Positions 7,088-13,903 of a DNA stretch of 19,211 bases are shown here, one piece after another. The notes beneath the pieces are model-generated. The model was not told the origin of the DNA and did no database searches. It saw only the letters and a list, made by a program, of their open reading frames with translations. Positions within the stretch are counted from its first letter, which is position 1; every line of letters begins with the position of its first letter. The translations under genes and the position numbers were made by a program. Source of the stretch: Alphaproteobacteria bacterium UBA6187 (GTDB taxonomy: Bacteria > Pseudomonadota > Alphaproteobacteria > Rickettsiales > UBA6187); assembly GCA_002422795.1 (NCBI GenBank), contig DITJ01000011.1:1-19211 (forward strand), in the 5' to 3' direction.

Positions 7088-8452
7088 ATGAACCAACCGC
7101 GCAAACAGCAATTTTTATCAGGTTGGGGGAATTATCCTAAGGCGGAGTGTATAACTTATCGCCCTGAAAAACAAAGTGATATTCCAGCAATCCTTCAAGA
7201 AAGTAATTCATTAATTGCCCGCGGCCAGGGTCGTTCATATGGTGATGCTTCACTAAACAAGAATGGTATGATTCTATCGGAAAGATTGGATAAATTTCTT
7301 AATTTCGATAAAAATGAAGGTGTAATTACTGTTCAGGCAGGCGTAACTTTAGCTGAAATACTTGATATAACTATACCGAGCGGCTGGATTTTGCCAGCTA
7401 TTCCAGGAACAAAATATGTTTCTGCAGGAGGTGCTTTTGCTTGTAATATCCATGGCAAAAACCATTTTAAAGAAGGCGACTTTGCCAGGCACGTTATAAA
7501 TATCTCCATACTACTTGCCAGTGGTGAAGAATTGGAGTGCTCTGCTAGTGAAAATGCTGACATATTTTGGGCGACAGCAGGTGGCATGGGACTTGCTGGT
7601 ATTATAAAAAGAATTTCAATAAAACTGAAGCCCATTAAATCCTTATCGCTTTCGACCCAGACAAAAAAAACAAAGAATATTTTTGAAATGGTTGAGTGTT
7701 TTAAAGCATCTAAGGATAATTCAGATTACATGATTGGCTGGATTGACCATTTTGCTACCGGAGAGAAATTGGGTAGGGGAGTTTTTGAAAAAGCAGTGCA
7801 TATTGGTGAAGATAAAGGCGGAAACAAGCTTTCTCAGCATAAACCAAGCCGAAAAGGAATCGCTGTTCAAAAGTTTTTTCCATCGTTTATTTTAAATAAA
7901 TACTCAATGGCATTATATAATTTAAAAAGATTCGCCAGCTATGTAAATGACTGGAAAGAGCAGATTGTAGATTTTGATGGATTCTTTCACCCGCTTGATA
8001 ACTTGCAAAATTGGAACAGGTTATATGGTAAGAATGGGTTTTTCCAATACCAATTTATACTGCCAGAAACAGAAAATGTAGCGGATGATTTGCAGAAAAT
8101 ATTAACATTTATTCAGGCAAGCGGGCAATTTTCATTCCTTGCGGTGCTTAAATATCATGGAGATCATAAAGGTTTATTATCATTCCCTATTCGTGGTTAT
8201 AGCTTAGCTTTGGATTTTCCTAACACTCCTGAAGTGCATAAATTACAGCAAGATCTCAATCAGAAAATAGCAGATATGGGGGGGCGTATTTATCTAGCCA
8301 AAGATGCATTGCTTACAACTGATTTATTTACACAAATGTATAAAACAGAATTGCCGAAATGGAGAAAAATTATAAAAAAATTAGACCCAAATGGAAAATT
8401 CGATTCAAATATGGCGCGTAGGCTGAATATGCGGGGAGATGCAAATGCCTAG
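7088..8452 (+). CDS. dprE1: DprE1-like FAD oxidase (polyprenyl-phosphoribose 2'-oxidase)
   Basis: DprE1 oxidises the 2'-OH of decaprenyl-phospho-ribose to a keto intermediate, which DprE2 reduces to the arabinose form. The 454-aa protein has the FAD-binding domain (about 15-185) with ARGQGRSYGDASLN (44-57), IPGTKYVSAGGAFA (105-118) and IHGKNH (121-126), the last matching the mycobacterial IHGKNHH motif, and a C-terminal substrate domain. LLSFPIRGYSLALDFP (363-378) aligns with the mycobacterial segment LSFPIPGWNICVDFP: Ala374 stands where that enzyme has Cys387, the residue trapped by benzothiazinones. Lys405 (YLAKD) matches the conserved active-site lysine. It ends with NMARRLNM as in DprE1. 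The stop overlaps the next gene by 14 bp, so the two are translationally coupled. An aldonolactone oxidase is a less likely reading, given the partner genes. Confidence 0.88.
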   Translation: MNQPRKQQFLSGWGNYPKAECITYRPEKQSDIPAILQESNSLIARGQGRSYGDASLNKNGMILSERLDKFLNFDKNEGVITVQAGVTLAEILDITIPSGWILPAIPGTKYVSAGGAFACNIHGKNHFKEGDFARHVINISILLASGEELECSASENADIFWATAGGMGLAGIIKRISIKLKPIKSLSLSTQTKKTKNIFEMVECFKASKDNSDYMIGWIDHFATGEKLGRGVFEKAVHIGEDKGGNKLSQHKPSRKGIAVQKFFPSFILNKYSMALYNLKRFASYVNDWKEQIVDFDGFFHPLDNLQNWNRLYGKNGFFQYQFILPETENVADDLQKILTFIQASGQFSFLAVLKYHGDHKGLLSFPIRGYSLALDFPNTPEVHKLQQDLNQKIADMGGRIYLAKDALLTTDLFTQMYKTELPKWRKIIKKLDPNGKFDSNMARRLNMRGDANA

Positions 8453-9158
8453 AACTCTTATTATTGGCGCTACATCGTCACTTGGAATTGCAATATGCCG
8501 CAAATTAGCGCAGCAGGGCGAGGATTTAATATTATGCGGCAGGAATGAGGAAGAGCTGCAACTTATTAGTAGCGATTTATCTATACGCTCAGGCATAAAA
8601 ACATCAATTATTATATTAGACCTTTCTGCAAAAAAAATGGCAATTAATACATTGCTGAAAGAAGATTTCGGCACTGTATACATGATAGCCGGTGATATGG
8701 GGACTGAGGATAAAAACGATATTAGTAATATTGATCATGTTATAAACATAAATTTCACCGCGCCAGCTAAGCTACTCACAGCAATTGCAGAAAAAATGGA
8801 AAATGCAAAACAGGGGAGTATTGTTGTTATCTCCTCAGTTGCGGGCGATAGGGGCAGGCAAAGTAACTATCCATACGGCAGTGCTAAAGCCGGGCTTACG
8901 GCATTTGCATCTGGCCTTCGCAATCGTCTTTGTAAGCATAATGTTCATGTTATGACTGTAAAGCCTGGTTTCATTGATACTCCAATGACATATCAAATGA
9001 ATAGTCCATTAATTGCCAGCAGGGAATATGTTGCGGATCAAATAATTAAGGCATTAGATAAAAAGAAAAATTCAATATATGTGCCATTTTTCTGGCGTTA
9101 TATTATGTTGATTATATGTCTGATACCAGAGCGGATTTTTAAGAAGATAAACTTGTGA
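8439..9158 (+). CDS. dprE2: DprE2-like short-chain dehydrogenase (keto-intermediate reductase)
   Basis: This is a classical NAD(P)H-dependent SDR of 239 aa. The cofactor motif GATSSLG lies at 10-16, the catalytic Ser at 132/133 (VVISSVAGDRG), Tyr146 and Lys150 (YPYGSAK), followed by VKPGFIDTPM (174-183). The SSVAGDRGRQSNYPYGSAKAG layout matches mycobacterial DprE2 (SSVAGER...SNFVYGSTKAG). The C-terminus has a hydrophobic segment (about 218-229, RYIMLIICLIPERIF), fitting a lipid-linked substrate at the inner membrane. It overlaps the oxidase gene by 14 bp and its TGA overlaps the GTG of the next gene, so stoichiometric expression is likely. Confidence 0.87.
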   Translation: MQMPRTLIIGATSSLGIAICRKLAQQGEDLILCGRNEEELQLISSDLSIRSGIKTSIIILDLSAKKMAINTLLKEDFGTVYMIAGDMGTEDKNDISNIDHVININFTAPAKLLTAIAEKMENAKQGSIVVISSVAGDRGRQSNYPYGSAKAGLTAFASGLRNRLCKHNVHVMTVKPGFIDTPMTYQMNSPLIASREYVADQIIKALDKKKNSIYVPFFWRYIMLIICLIPERIFKKINL

Positions 9159-10672
9159 TTTTAGAATATATTGTTAAGAATAAAATTTATGTTTTTGCGC
9201 TGCTGCATGTTTTGATATGGACACTGCTGCCTACAATACTCCATCCTAATATGCCCTTGGATATGACCGAGCTGGTATCATGGGGGCATGAATGGCAATG
9301 GGGATATCAAAAGCATCCTCCTTTATCTTCCTGGATAGCGGAAGTGGCGATGATATTATCTGGTAATTCCACTTGGGCTTATTTTCTGCTTAGCCAGATA
9401 AGTATTGCAACTTCTTTCATAATTGTATGGAAATTAAGCGGCAAATTTCTTGATAAAGAAAAAGCCTTTATGGCCACAATATTACTTGAGGGAGTATATT
9501 ATTACAACTTCACCTCGCCGGAATTCAATCCCAATGTGCTAATGATACCATTATGGAGCGCTATTATTCTTGCATTTTGGAATGGCTTACAAACTTCAAA
9601 AATACAATACTGGTTTTTTGTAGGATTGTTATCTGCTTTAGCTATGCTTGCAAAATATTACAGTGCTACCTTGCTTATTTCTATGGTTCTTATGCTTGTC
9701 TTTGCAAAAGATTATCGTTCCCATTGGCGCACAGCGGGGCCATATGTTGCCTTTGTAACAGCCATGCTTTGTTTGCTACCGCATTTAATGTGGATATACC
9801 AGAATAATTTCTCAACTTTTCACTATGCTATAGGCCGCAGTTCGTCTGAGTATCACTTTTATAATCACTTGCTTTATCCGCTTAAGTTTTCTCTTTCCCA
9901 ACTTGTATCAGTTCTGGCCGCGCTGGTGATTTTTGGTGTAGCTTATTCTAAGGAGCGAGGTAGGAGTCGCCACATCCTAAATGGATCTGATAACAAACTT
10001 ACGTTTCTTTTCTTTTGTGGCTTGATGCCGTTCCTACTCACACTGCTAATTTCCGGTATATCGTCTGCATCATTAAAATCAATGTGGGGAACACCATTAT
10101 GGAACCTTGTTGGGATAATGCTGTTTTATTTCTTTTATAAAGAGAATTTATCCGAGCGTTTTTCAAAGGTATTTTACAAAACATTTATAATAATTGTTGT
10201 AATAAGTGTTGTTGCATATATTGGCAGTTTAACCTTTAGAACCAGCAATCGCGCCCACTTTAACGGACAGGCGGCAGGGAAATATATATCTGATGCATGG
10301 AATCAGGCTGTGCCGGATATGCCACTTAAAATAGTAGTTGGTGATTTATGGCTTGCGGGCAATATCGGATTTTATGCCGATAGCCGTTTAAGTGTTTTTA
10401 CTGATATGGATACGCAAAAATCATCCTGGCTTAATATTGATAGATTGCGCCAAGCAGGTGCGGTAATAGTGTGGGATTCAGCTAGTGAGGGAGAGCGGCT
10501 GCCTGCACGTTTAACTGTGCCATGTACAAAAATCTTATTGCAAAATCCAGTAGTTCTGCCATGGCGCAATGGAGATACTGATAAGCCTCCATATATGCTT
10601 GGGTTTGCAATTTTAGTGCCAGTAAGTAAATATGAAAAATCTGAGGTCATTTGTGATAGTAAATATAATTAA
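9155..10672 (+). CDS. GT-C glycosyltransferase, ArnT/GT39-like; candidate polyprenyl-phospho-arabinose-dependent arabinosyltransferase
   Basis: The 505-aa protein is a polytopic inner-membrane protein with about ten or more hydrophobic segments (first about 11-27) and a short hydrophilic C-terminal region from about 375. The first periplasmic loop has LDMTELVSWGHEW (35-47) followed by YQKHPPLSSWI: the acidic pair (Asp36, Glu39) and the HPP motif are typical of the GT39/ArnT superfamily, which transfers sugars from polyprenyl phosphate carriers on the periplasmic side. The start is GTG inside the overlapping GTGA stop of the preceding gene. Its place between the DprE1/DprE2 and UbiA homologues suggests that it uses the arabinose-phospholipid made by them; the acceptor (lipid A, pilin, another glycan) cannot be read from sequence. 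Confidence 0.8.
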   Translation: MILEYIVKNKIYVFALLHVLIWTLLPTILHPNMPLDMTELVSWGHEWQWGYQKHPPLSSWIAEVAMILSGNSTWAYFLLSQISIATSFIIVWKLSGKFLDKEKAFMATILLEGVYYYNFTSPEFNPNVLMIPLWSAIILAFWNGLQTSKIQYWFFVGLLSALAMLAKYYSATLLISMVLMLVFAKDYRSHWRTAGPYVAFVTAMLCLLPHLMWIYQNNFSTFHYAIGRSSSEYHFYNHLLYPLKFSLSQLVSVLAALVIFGVAYSKERGRSRHILNGSDNKLTFLFFCGLMPFLLTLLISGISSASLKSMWGTPLWNLVGIMLFYFFYKENLSERFSKVFYKTFIIIVVISVVAYIGSLTFRTSNRAHFNGQAAGKYISDAWNQAVPDMPLKIVVGDLWLAGNIGFYADSRLSVFTDMDTQKSSWLNIDRLRQAGAVIVWDSASEGERLPARLTVPCTKILLQNPVVLPWRNGDTDKPPYMLGFAILVPVSKYEKSEVICDSKYN

Positions 10673-11510
10673 GCTTACTAGGCCGAAACATGCAATAAAA
10701 AGTGCTTTCGTATTTGCTCCATTATTTTTCGCTTTTAAATTTATGGAGATGGCCGCTTGGATAAATACTATATTTGCAGCATTGGCATTTCTAACGGCTG
10801 CAAGTGCGGTCTATATATTTAACGATATTTGCGATGTTGATGAAGACCGCACCCATCCGCGCAAAAAATTCCGCCCTATAGCAGCGGGTAATGTCAGTGT
10901 TCTTCAGGCCAGGATATTTGGCATTATTTTACTTCTTGTAACTGCAGCATTACTTTGCAGGCTTCCAATAGCATGTGCAATTGTAATTGGAATATATCTG
11001 TCTTTACAAATTGCCTACACATATTCCTTAAAGAAGCAGGCTATAATTGATGTTTTAATAATTGCTTCTGGTTTTGTACTACGTGTGCTTATGGGCGGTT
11101 ATGCCATAGATGTGCCAACATCGCCGTGGATTATCCTAACCACCTATCTTCTTGCGCTTTTTCTGGGTTTTGGTAAAAGATACCATGAATTATCCGTTGC
11201 AGGATATGATGATAGCAGGCATAGTTTAAAGGAATATAACAAACCCCTGCTTGATAGATTAATAGGAATTTCCTGTGTTGCGTCTTTGTCGTCTTATGCA
11301 TTGTATACAGTTGAAACTGCCAGGTTGCTTGGAAAAACAGAATTGGTGTATACTGTAGTTTTCGTTATTTTCGGGTTATTTCGCTATTTGCAAGTGTTGT
11401 ATGTTTATGAAGGAGGGGGGGAGCCGGAAAAAGCTCTTCTGCATGATAAAATCTTTCTTGCAAACGGAATAATCTGGTTTGTAATTACAATGCTTATTTT
11501 GCTGAGCTAA
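10632..11510 (+). CDS. ubiA: UbiA-family polyprenyl-phosphate phosphoribosyltransferase (DPPR synthase-like)
   Basis: DPPR synthase transfers 5-phosphoribose from PRPP to polyprenyl phosphate, the first step towards polyprenyl-phospho-arabinose. The 292-aa membrane protein (about 302 aa in Mycobacterium) has the first Asp-rich motif NDICDVDEDR (64-73) with the nearby KKFRP, and a second motif region around Asp140 in YSLKKQAIIDVLIIASG; KRYHEL (about 182-187) also fits this subgroup. About 8-9 hydrophobic helices are visible. The start overlaps the glycosyltransferase gene by 41 bp; a GTG at 10653 would give a shorter overlap. The phosphatase that should act between this enzyme and the DprE1 homologue is not in the operon. 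The 3' end touches the mobile region but the C-terminus looks complete. Confidence 0.85.
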   Translation: MKNLRSFVIVNIIKLTRPKHAIKSAFVFAPLFFAFKFMEMAAWINTIFAALAFLTAASAVYIFNDICDVDEDRTHPRKKFRPIAAGNVSVLQARIFGIILLLVTAALLCRLPIACAIVIGIYLSLQIAYTYSLKKQAIIDVLIIASGFVLRVLMGGYAIDVPTSPWIILTTYLLALFLGFGKRYHELSVAGYDDSRHSLKEYNKPLLDRLIGISCVASLSSYALYTVETARLLGKTELVYTVVFVIFGLFRYLQVLYVYEGGGEPEKALLHDKIFLANGIIWFVITMLILLS

Positions 11511-11805
11511 CCCAGCCAGAAATTGCACCGATTACACGTATACCACTAAAAATATTATCACTGGTATAACGGTTGTCTTTAGCCCAGCCGAATAAATTAT
11601 CGAAATAGGCAAGGTACTTGTTTACAGACACTTTGCCAATACATGGCAGATTATGCTCCTTTCTGGTCGTGATTTGTTCCAGGAGTGGAAGCTTACCTAT
11701 CAGGCCATTTTTGTTCCTGCCTTTGCTGGCCAAGGGAAAACGGAAGTAATAAATATTGTGCCTGGACTGTGTCAAATATGATGGGTTATACATTTTCGGT
11801 CGCAC
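11494..11805 (-). pseudogene. Tyrosine-recombinase (phage integrase) remnant, collapsed
   Basis: A 103-codon frame starts at GTG 11805 or, more likely, ATG 11793. Its beginning (MYNPSYLTQSRHNIYYFRFP) is the usual N-terminus of a phage-type integrase, and its second half (SVNKYLAYFDNLFGWAKDN) is the helical core-binding domain just before the catalytic domain. About 100 residues that normally separate these parts are missing, and the whole catalytic domain (R, HxxR, Y) is gone. The 3' end runs 17 bp into the end of the convergent ubiA. It is most simply a deleted integrase left by an old integration next to ubiA; it cannot be catalytic. Confidence 0.7.
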
Positions 11806-11874
11806 CTTGCGGTTACACCGTATTGCTCTTCGATTTTATATGGATAAATCAATAATTTATATGTACTACCCGAC

Positions 11875-12061
11875 ACATAGGTTACAGAATATTCCGATGA
11901 CATAGGTTACACTTTTATCATTTGAGGGGAACTCGAATGACATGGAAGGAGTGTAACGTTATGGATGAAAGATTAAAGTTTGTGGCACGTATTCTGGAAG
12001 GAGAGAAGATGGCGCCGTTGTGCCGTGAGTTTGGGATATCGAGGAAGACGGGGCATAAGAT
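11875..12061 (+). mobile_element. IS481-family insertion sequence, 5' remnant
   Basis: Two direct copies of ACATAGGTTACA (11875-11886 and 11900-11911, 25-bp period) precede a transposase start, an arrangement I associate with the left end of IS481-type elements. The element breaks off near 12061, where IS110-type coding sequence begins. The outer left terminus is not clear. Confidence 0.55.
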
Positions 12062-12071
12062 AAGCGTCTAG
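11937..12071 (+). pseudogene. IS481-family transposase, N-terminal stub
   Basis: The 44-codon frame from ATG 11937 encodes the N-terminal helix-turn-helix of an IS481-type DDE transposase: ARILEGEKMAPLCREFGISR, followed by KTGHKI. An intact gene would continue for roughly 300 further residues with the DDE integrase core. The similarity ends at about codon 41, and a TAG follows at 12069 inside the fused IS110 sequence. It may encode a short DNA-binding peptide, but it is best read as debris. Confidence 0.72.
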
Positions 12072-12532
12072 CAAATTCAATTGATATGGTAAGACGTTTT
12101 ATGGAAATTCCAGGTGTTGGTCCTATTACAGCATTATCTTTTTATACTGCAATTGATTACCCGGAACGCTTTCGTAAATCAGCAGATGTAGCTGCATATT
12201 TTGGTTTAACGCCACGGCAGTTCCAATCAGGTGAAAGTGATTATTCCGGCAGGATTTCCAAACGAGGAGATTTCTGTACAAGGCGTGCACTGGTAAATGC
12301 TGCAACTGTAATGCTGGTAAATACCAATGAATGGAATAGCATAAAAGCATGGGGTGTCCGGCTTGCAAAACGTATCGGCTTTTCCAAAGCACGCATTGCC
12401 GTGGCACGTAAACTGGCCGTTATTATGCATAAAATGTGGATTAATAAAGATAAATTCAGACCAAAAAAGTTGGGTATAGAAGAATTGGCTGCGCTAAAGA
12501 AAGAGATTAATCCATCTTTAGCCGCAGCTTAA
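12062..12532 (+). pseudogene. IS110/IS1111-family transposase, C-terminal part only
   Basis: The frame is open from AAG 12062; the first usable ATG is 12086. It encodes the C-terminal Transposase_20 domain: RRFMEIPGVGPITALSF, then VAAYFGLTPRQFQSGESD, GRISKRGDFCTRRALVNAA and ARKLAVIMHKMW. The N-terminal DEDD (RuvC-like) catalytic half is absent, cut at the junction with the IS481 stub. The retained domain carries the serine-bearing tail thought to take part in strand exchange in this family. The stop at 12530-12532 is followed by a structured non-coding end. The gene should be inactive. Confidence 0.88.
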
Positions 12533-12720
12533 ACAAATACCTTTGGGCATACTAAAACCCAAAGGGTCTTGCGCGCTAGAGGCAAGTGGGTGACTTGCGT
12601 GGCCGGGGATGGTAAACCATAAGTAATTACGGTTATACCGTGTCGCCTATTGGCAGTACCCATTTGTTCTTTTTGAACAGCATAATGTAGCGTTGGAGCA
12701 TTTGACCATATTCCAACATG
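12533..12720 (+). ncRNA. Structured 3' end of the IS110/IS1111 relic; possible bridge/seek RNA remnant
   Basis: Five hairpins follow one another within 188 bp: CCTTTGGG (12540-12547)/CCCAAAGG (12558-12565); GCAAGT (12582-12587)/ACTTGC (12593-12598); ATGGT (12609-12613)/ACCAT (12616-12620); TGTTC (12665-12669)/GAACA (12675-12679); GTTGGA (12692-12697)/TCCAAC (12712-12717). In the IS1111 group the non-coding RNA that selects target and donor is encoded downstream of the transposase, so the place and the structure fit. No loop-to-target match was tested and expression is unknown. Confidence 0.4.
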
Positions 12721-12776
12721 ACTACGGAGAGACTCATGATCTGCTCCGCAAGAGATTAGCAAAATTAACTATAAAA

Positions 12777-12797
12777 TGTCAAAATACTATTTTGACA
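12777..12797. repeat. 21-bp perfect palindrome
   Basis: TGTCAAAATA (12777-12786), one C, then TATTTTGACA (12788-12797). It lies just beyond the structured 3' end of the IS110/IS1111 relic and could be an operator, a hairpin or part of an element end. No run of T follows the stem. Confidence 0.5.
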
Positions 12798-12888
12798 AAC
12801 CGTTGAATATTGGCCGAACAAACTTATTGAAAACAATACAAGCAACTGAATATAAATAATATTATCTATTTTATTCTTTTGATTTGAC

Positions 12889-13010
12889 AGCGGGGAAGCT
12901 AGAGACCCCGACTAAGCGAGGAGTGCGAATTACGGCCGCACAAAGGCCGCTGATTAAAGAGGTTCTAACGCCCCAGAACGGCATGAGGCCATTCCAGAAG
13001 GGAAATTATA
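12889..13010. other. GC-rich structured patch of unknown nature in the 12763-13117 gap
   Basis: The gap between the IS relic and the next gene is AT-rich except here. Three short hairpins follow each other: CGGGG (12891-12895)/CCCCG (12906-12910), CGGCC (12933-12937)/GGCCG (12945-12949) and GTTCT (12962-12966)/AGAAC (12975-12979). A 69-codon plus-strand frame crosses it (12884-13093) but looks like no known protein. It could be a small RNA, or a fragment of a mobile element from a GC-richer source. Confidence 0.3.
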
Positions 13011-13117
13011 GGATATGCTATGGTATTGCAATTCTTTTGTTATTCGCTAATATTTATATCACATCGTTATTATTCATAAATGATGCCTCATAATGGCGTA
13101 ATACCAAGGATATTAGT

Positions 13118-13465
13118 ATGCAGTTTAATGGACAATGGATAGGCCAATACAGCGGCTCTAATGCAGGAACTATTGTAATTGAAATTGATGATATGGGTAG
13201 TGAGTACGAGGGTTATGCTCGAACTTATGATGGTAATCCAGAATTGCCTAATTCTCATGTATACATTAGCATTCCTAAAAATACTGAAAATTTTATTATA
13301 AACGCGCCAATCTTGTCTATTGACCCAAGAACTGGCAATGCAATACCTTACCAACAGATAAAAGAACTCTATAACGATAATGTAATTTATCCAACTTCTG
13401 CAAAAATTACCTTTCAATTAACGGAGTGTAATTTAATTAAGGCAACCGATAATGCGCTGGTCTAA
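13118..13465 (+). CDS. Hypothetical 115-aa protein, possibly a stand-alone or truncated N-terminal beta domain
   Basis: The product begins MQFNGQWIGQYSGSNAGTIV and continues with alternating short hydrophobic strands (IVIEID, YEGYARTYD, HVYISI), so it is probably an all-beta domain; no signal peptide or membrane segment is seen. From memory, such an opening followed by NPELP and a DPRTGN segment occurs at the N-terminus of some larger proteins that end in an FRG domain; this is an unverified resemblance. If so, the copy is cut short, ending with LTECNLIKATDNALV and two stop codons. Codon use and AT content fit the neighbours, but no strong Shine-Dalgarno sequence is seen. It lies between the IS debris and the membrane-protein gene, so it is probably cargo of the mobile zone. 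Function unknown. Confidence 0.6.
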   Translation: MQFNGQWIGQYSGSNAGTIVIEIDDMGSEYEGYARTYDGNPELPNSHVYISIPKNTENFIINAPILSIDPRTGNAIPYQQIKELYNDNVIYPTSAKITFQLTECNLIKATDNALV

Positions 13466-13903
13466 TAGACATCTCTTTTGGTAATAATGTTTTCACTGCT
13501 ATTCTTCTGTAATCGCATTTAAAACATGGGTAGGGATATGGGTAGGAAGCCAGCCCATCAATACAAGTGCTTGATTTATCACGAATATTTAATGGGAACT
13601 GGCGGCGGAGGGATTAATATTCAATAAGTAACATATTGATATTTAATACATACAGCAGTGGTGAAAAATATTATTACCCGCTTTTTTACCCGCAGAATGG
13701 TTTTTAGCTTCTACAAATTACGCTTTATGTCACAGATTGTAATATGTAATAGGAAGATGTTAAAAAAATACACTTAGCTATAAATTAACTTCGTTTCAAA
13801 AAATTTTATTCCTGATTCATATTCTAAATATAATTAAACAATTTGCAATAATAAATTTGCTATTATACTTTCCCCTAAGAATTGTAAATGCAAGGACAAT
13901 GAC
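13466..13903. other. 438-bp gap with integrase-region-like repeats and the upstream region of the membrane-protein gene
   Basis: No convincing gene is seen. The sequence contains GGGTAGGGATATGGGTAGG (13528-13546), two GGGTAGG-like boxes, and further on two ACCCGC boxes at 13676-13698 that resemble the region just upstream of the right-hand integrase. A weak promoter candidate for the next gene is TTGCAA (13843-13848) with TATACT (13864-13869), 15 nt apart. Confidence 0.4.
13676..13698. repeat. Direct-repeat partner of 19038-19060 (possible att or arm-type site)
   Basis: This 23-bp stretch, ACCCGC, six T, then ACCCGCAGAAT, matches 19038-19060 at 19 of 23 positions in the same orientation. The other copy lies just upstream of the likely integrase start. 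The two copies enclose about 5.4 kb with the four-TM gene, the alpA module, the zinc-finger gene and the integrase. Confidence 0.4.

Noticed and set aside
12126..12430. Minus-strand frames opposite the IS110/IS1111 transposase fragment
   Set aside because: Antisense shadows of a clearly recognisable transposase domain.
12884..13093. 69-codon plus-strand frame over the GC-rich patch
   Set aside because: No Shine-Dalgarno sequence, no recognisable domain, and an abrupt change in composition within the frame; more likely incidental to a structured or imported segment.
13526..13627. 33-codon frame starting MGRDMGRKPAHQY
   Set aside because: Too short and without similarity that I can name; the repeated GGGTAGG boxes explain its repeated start better than coding does.
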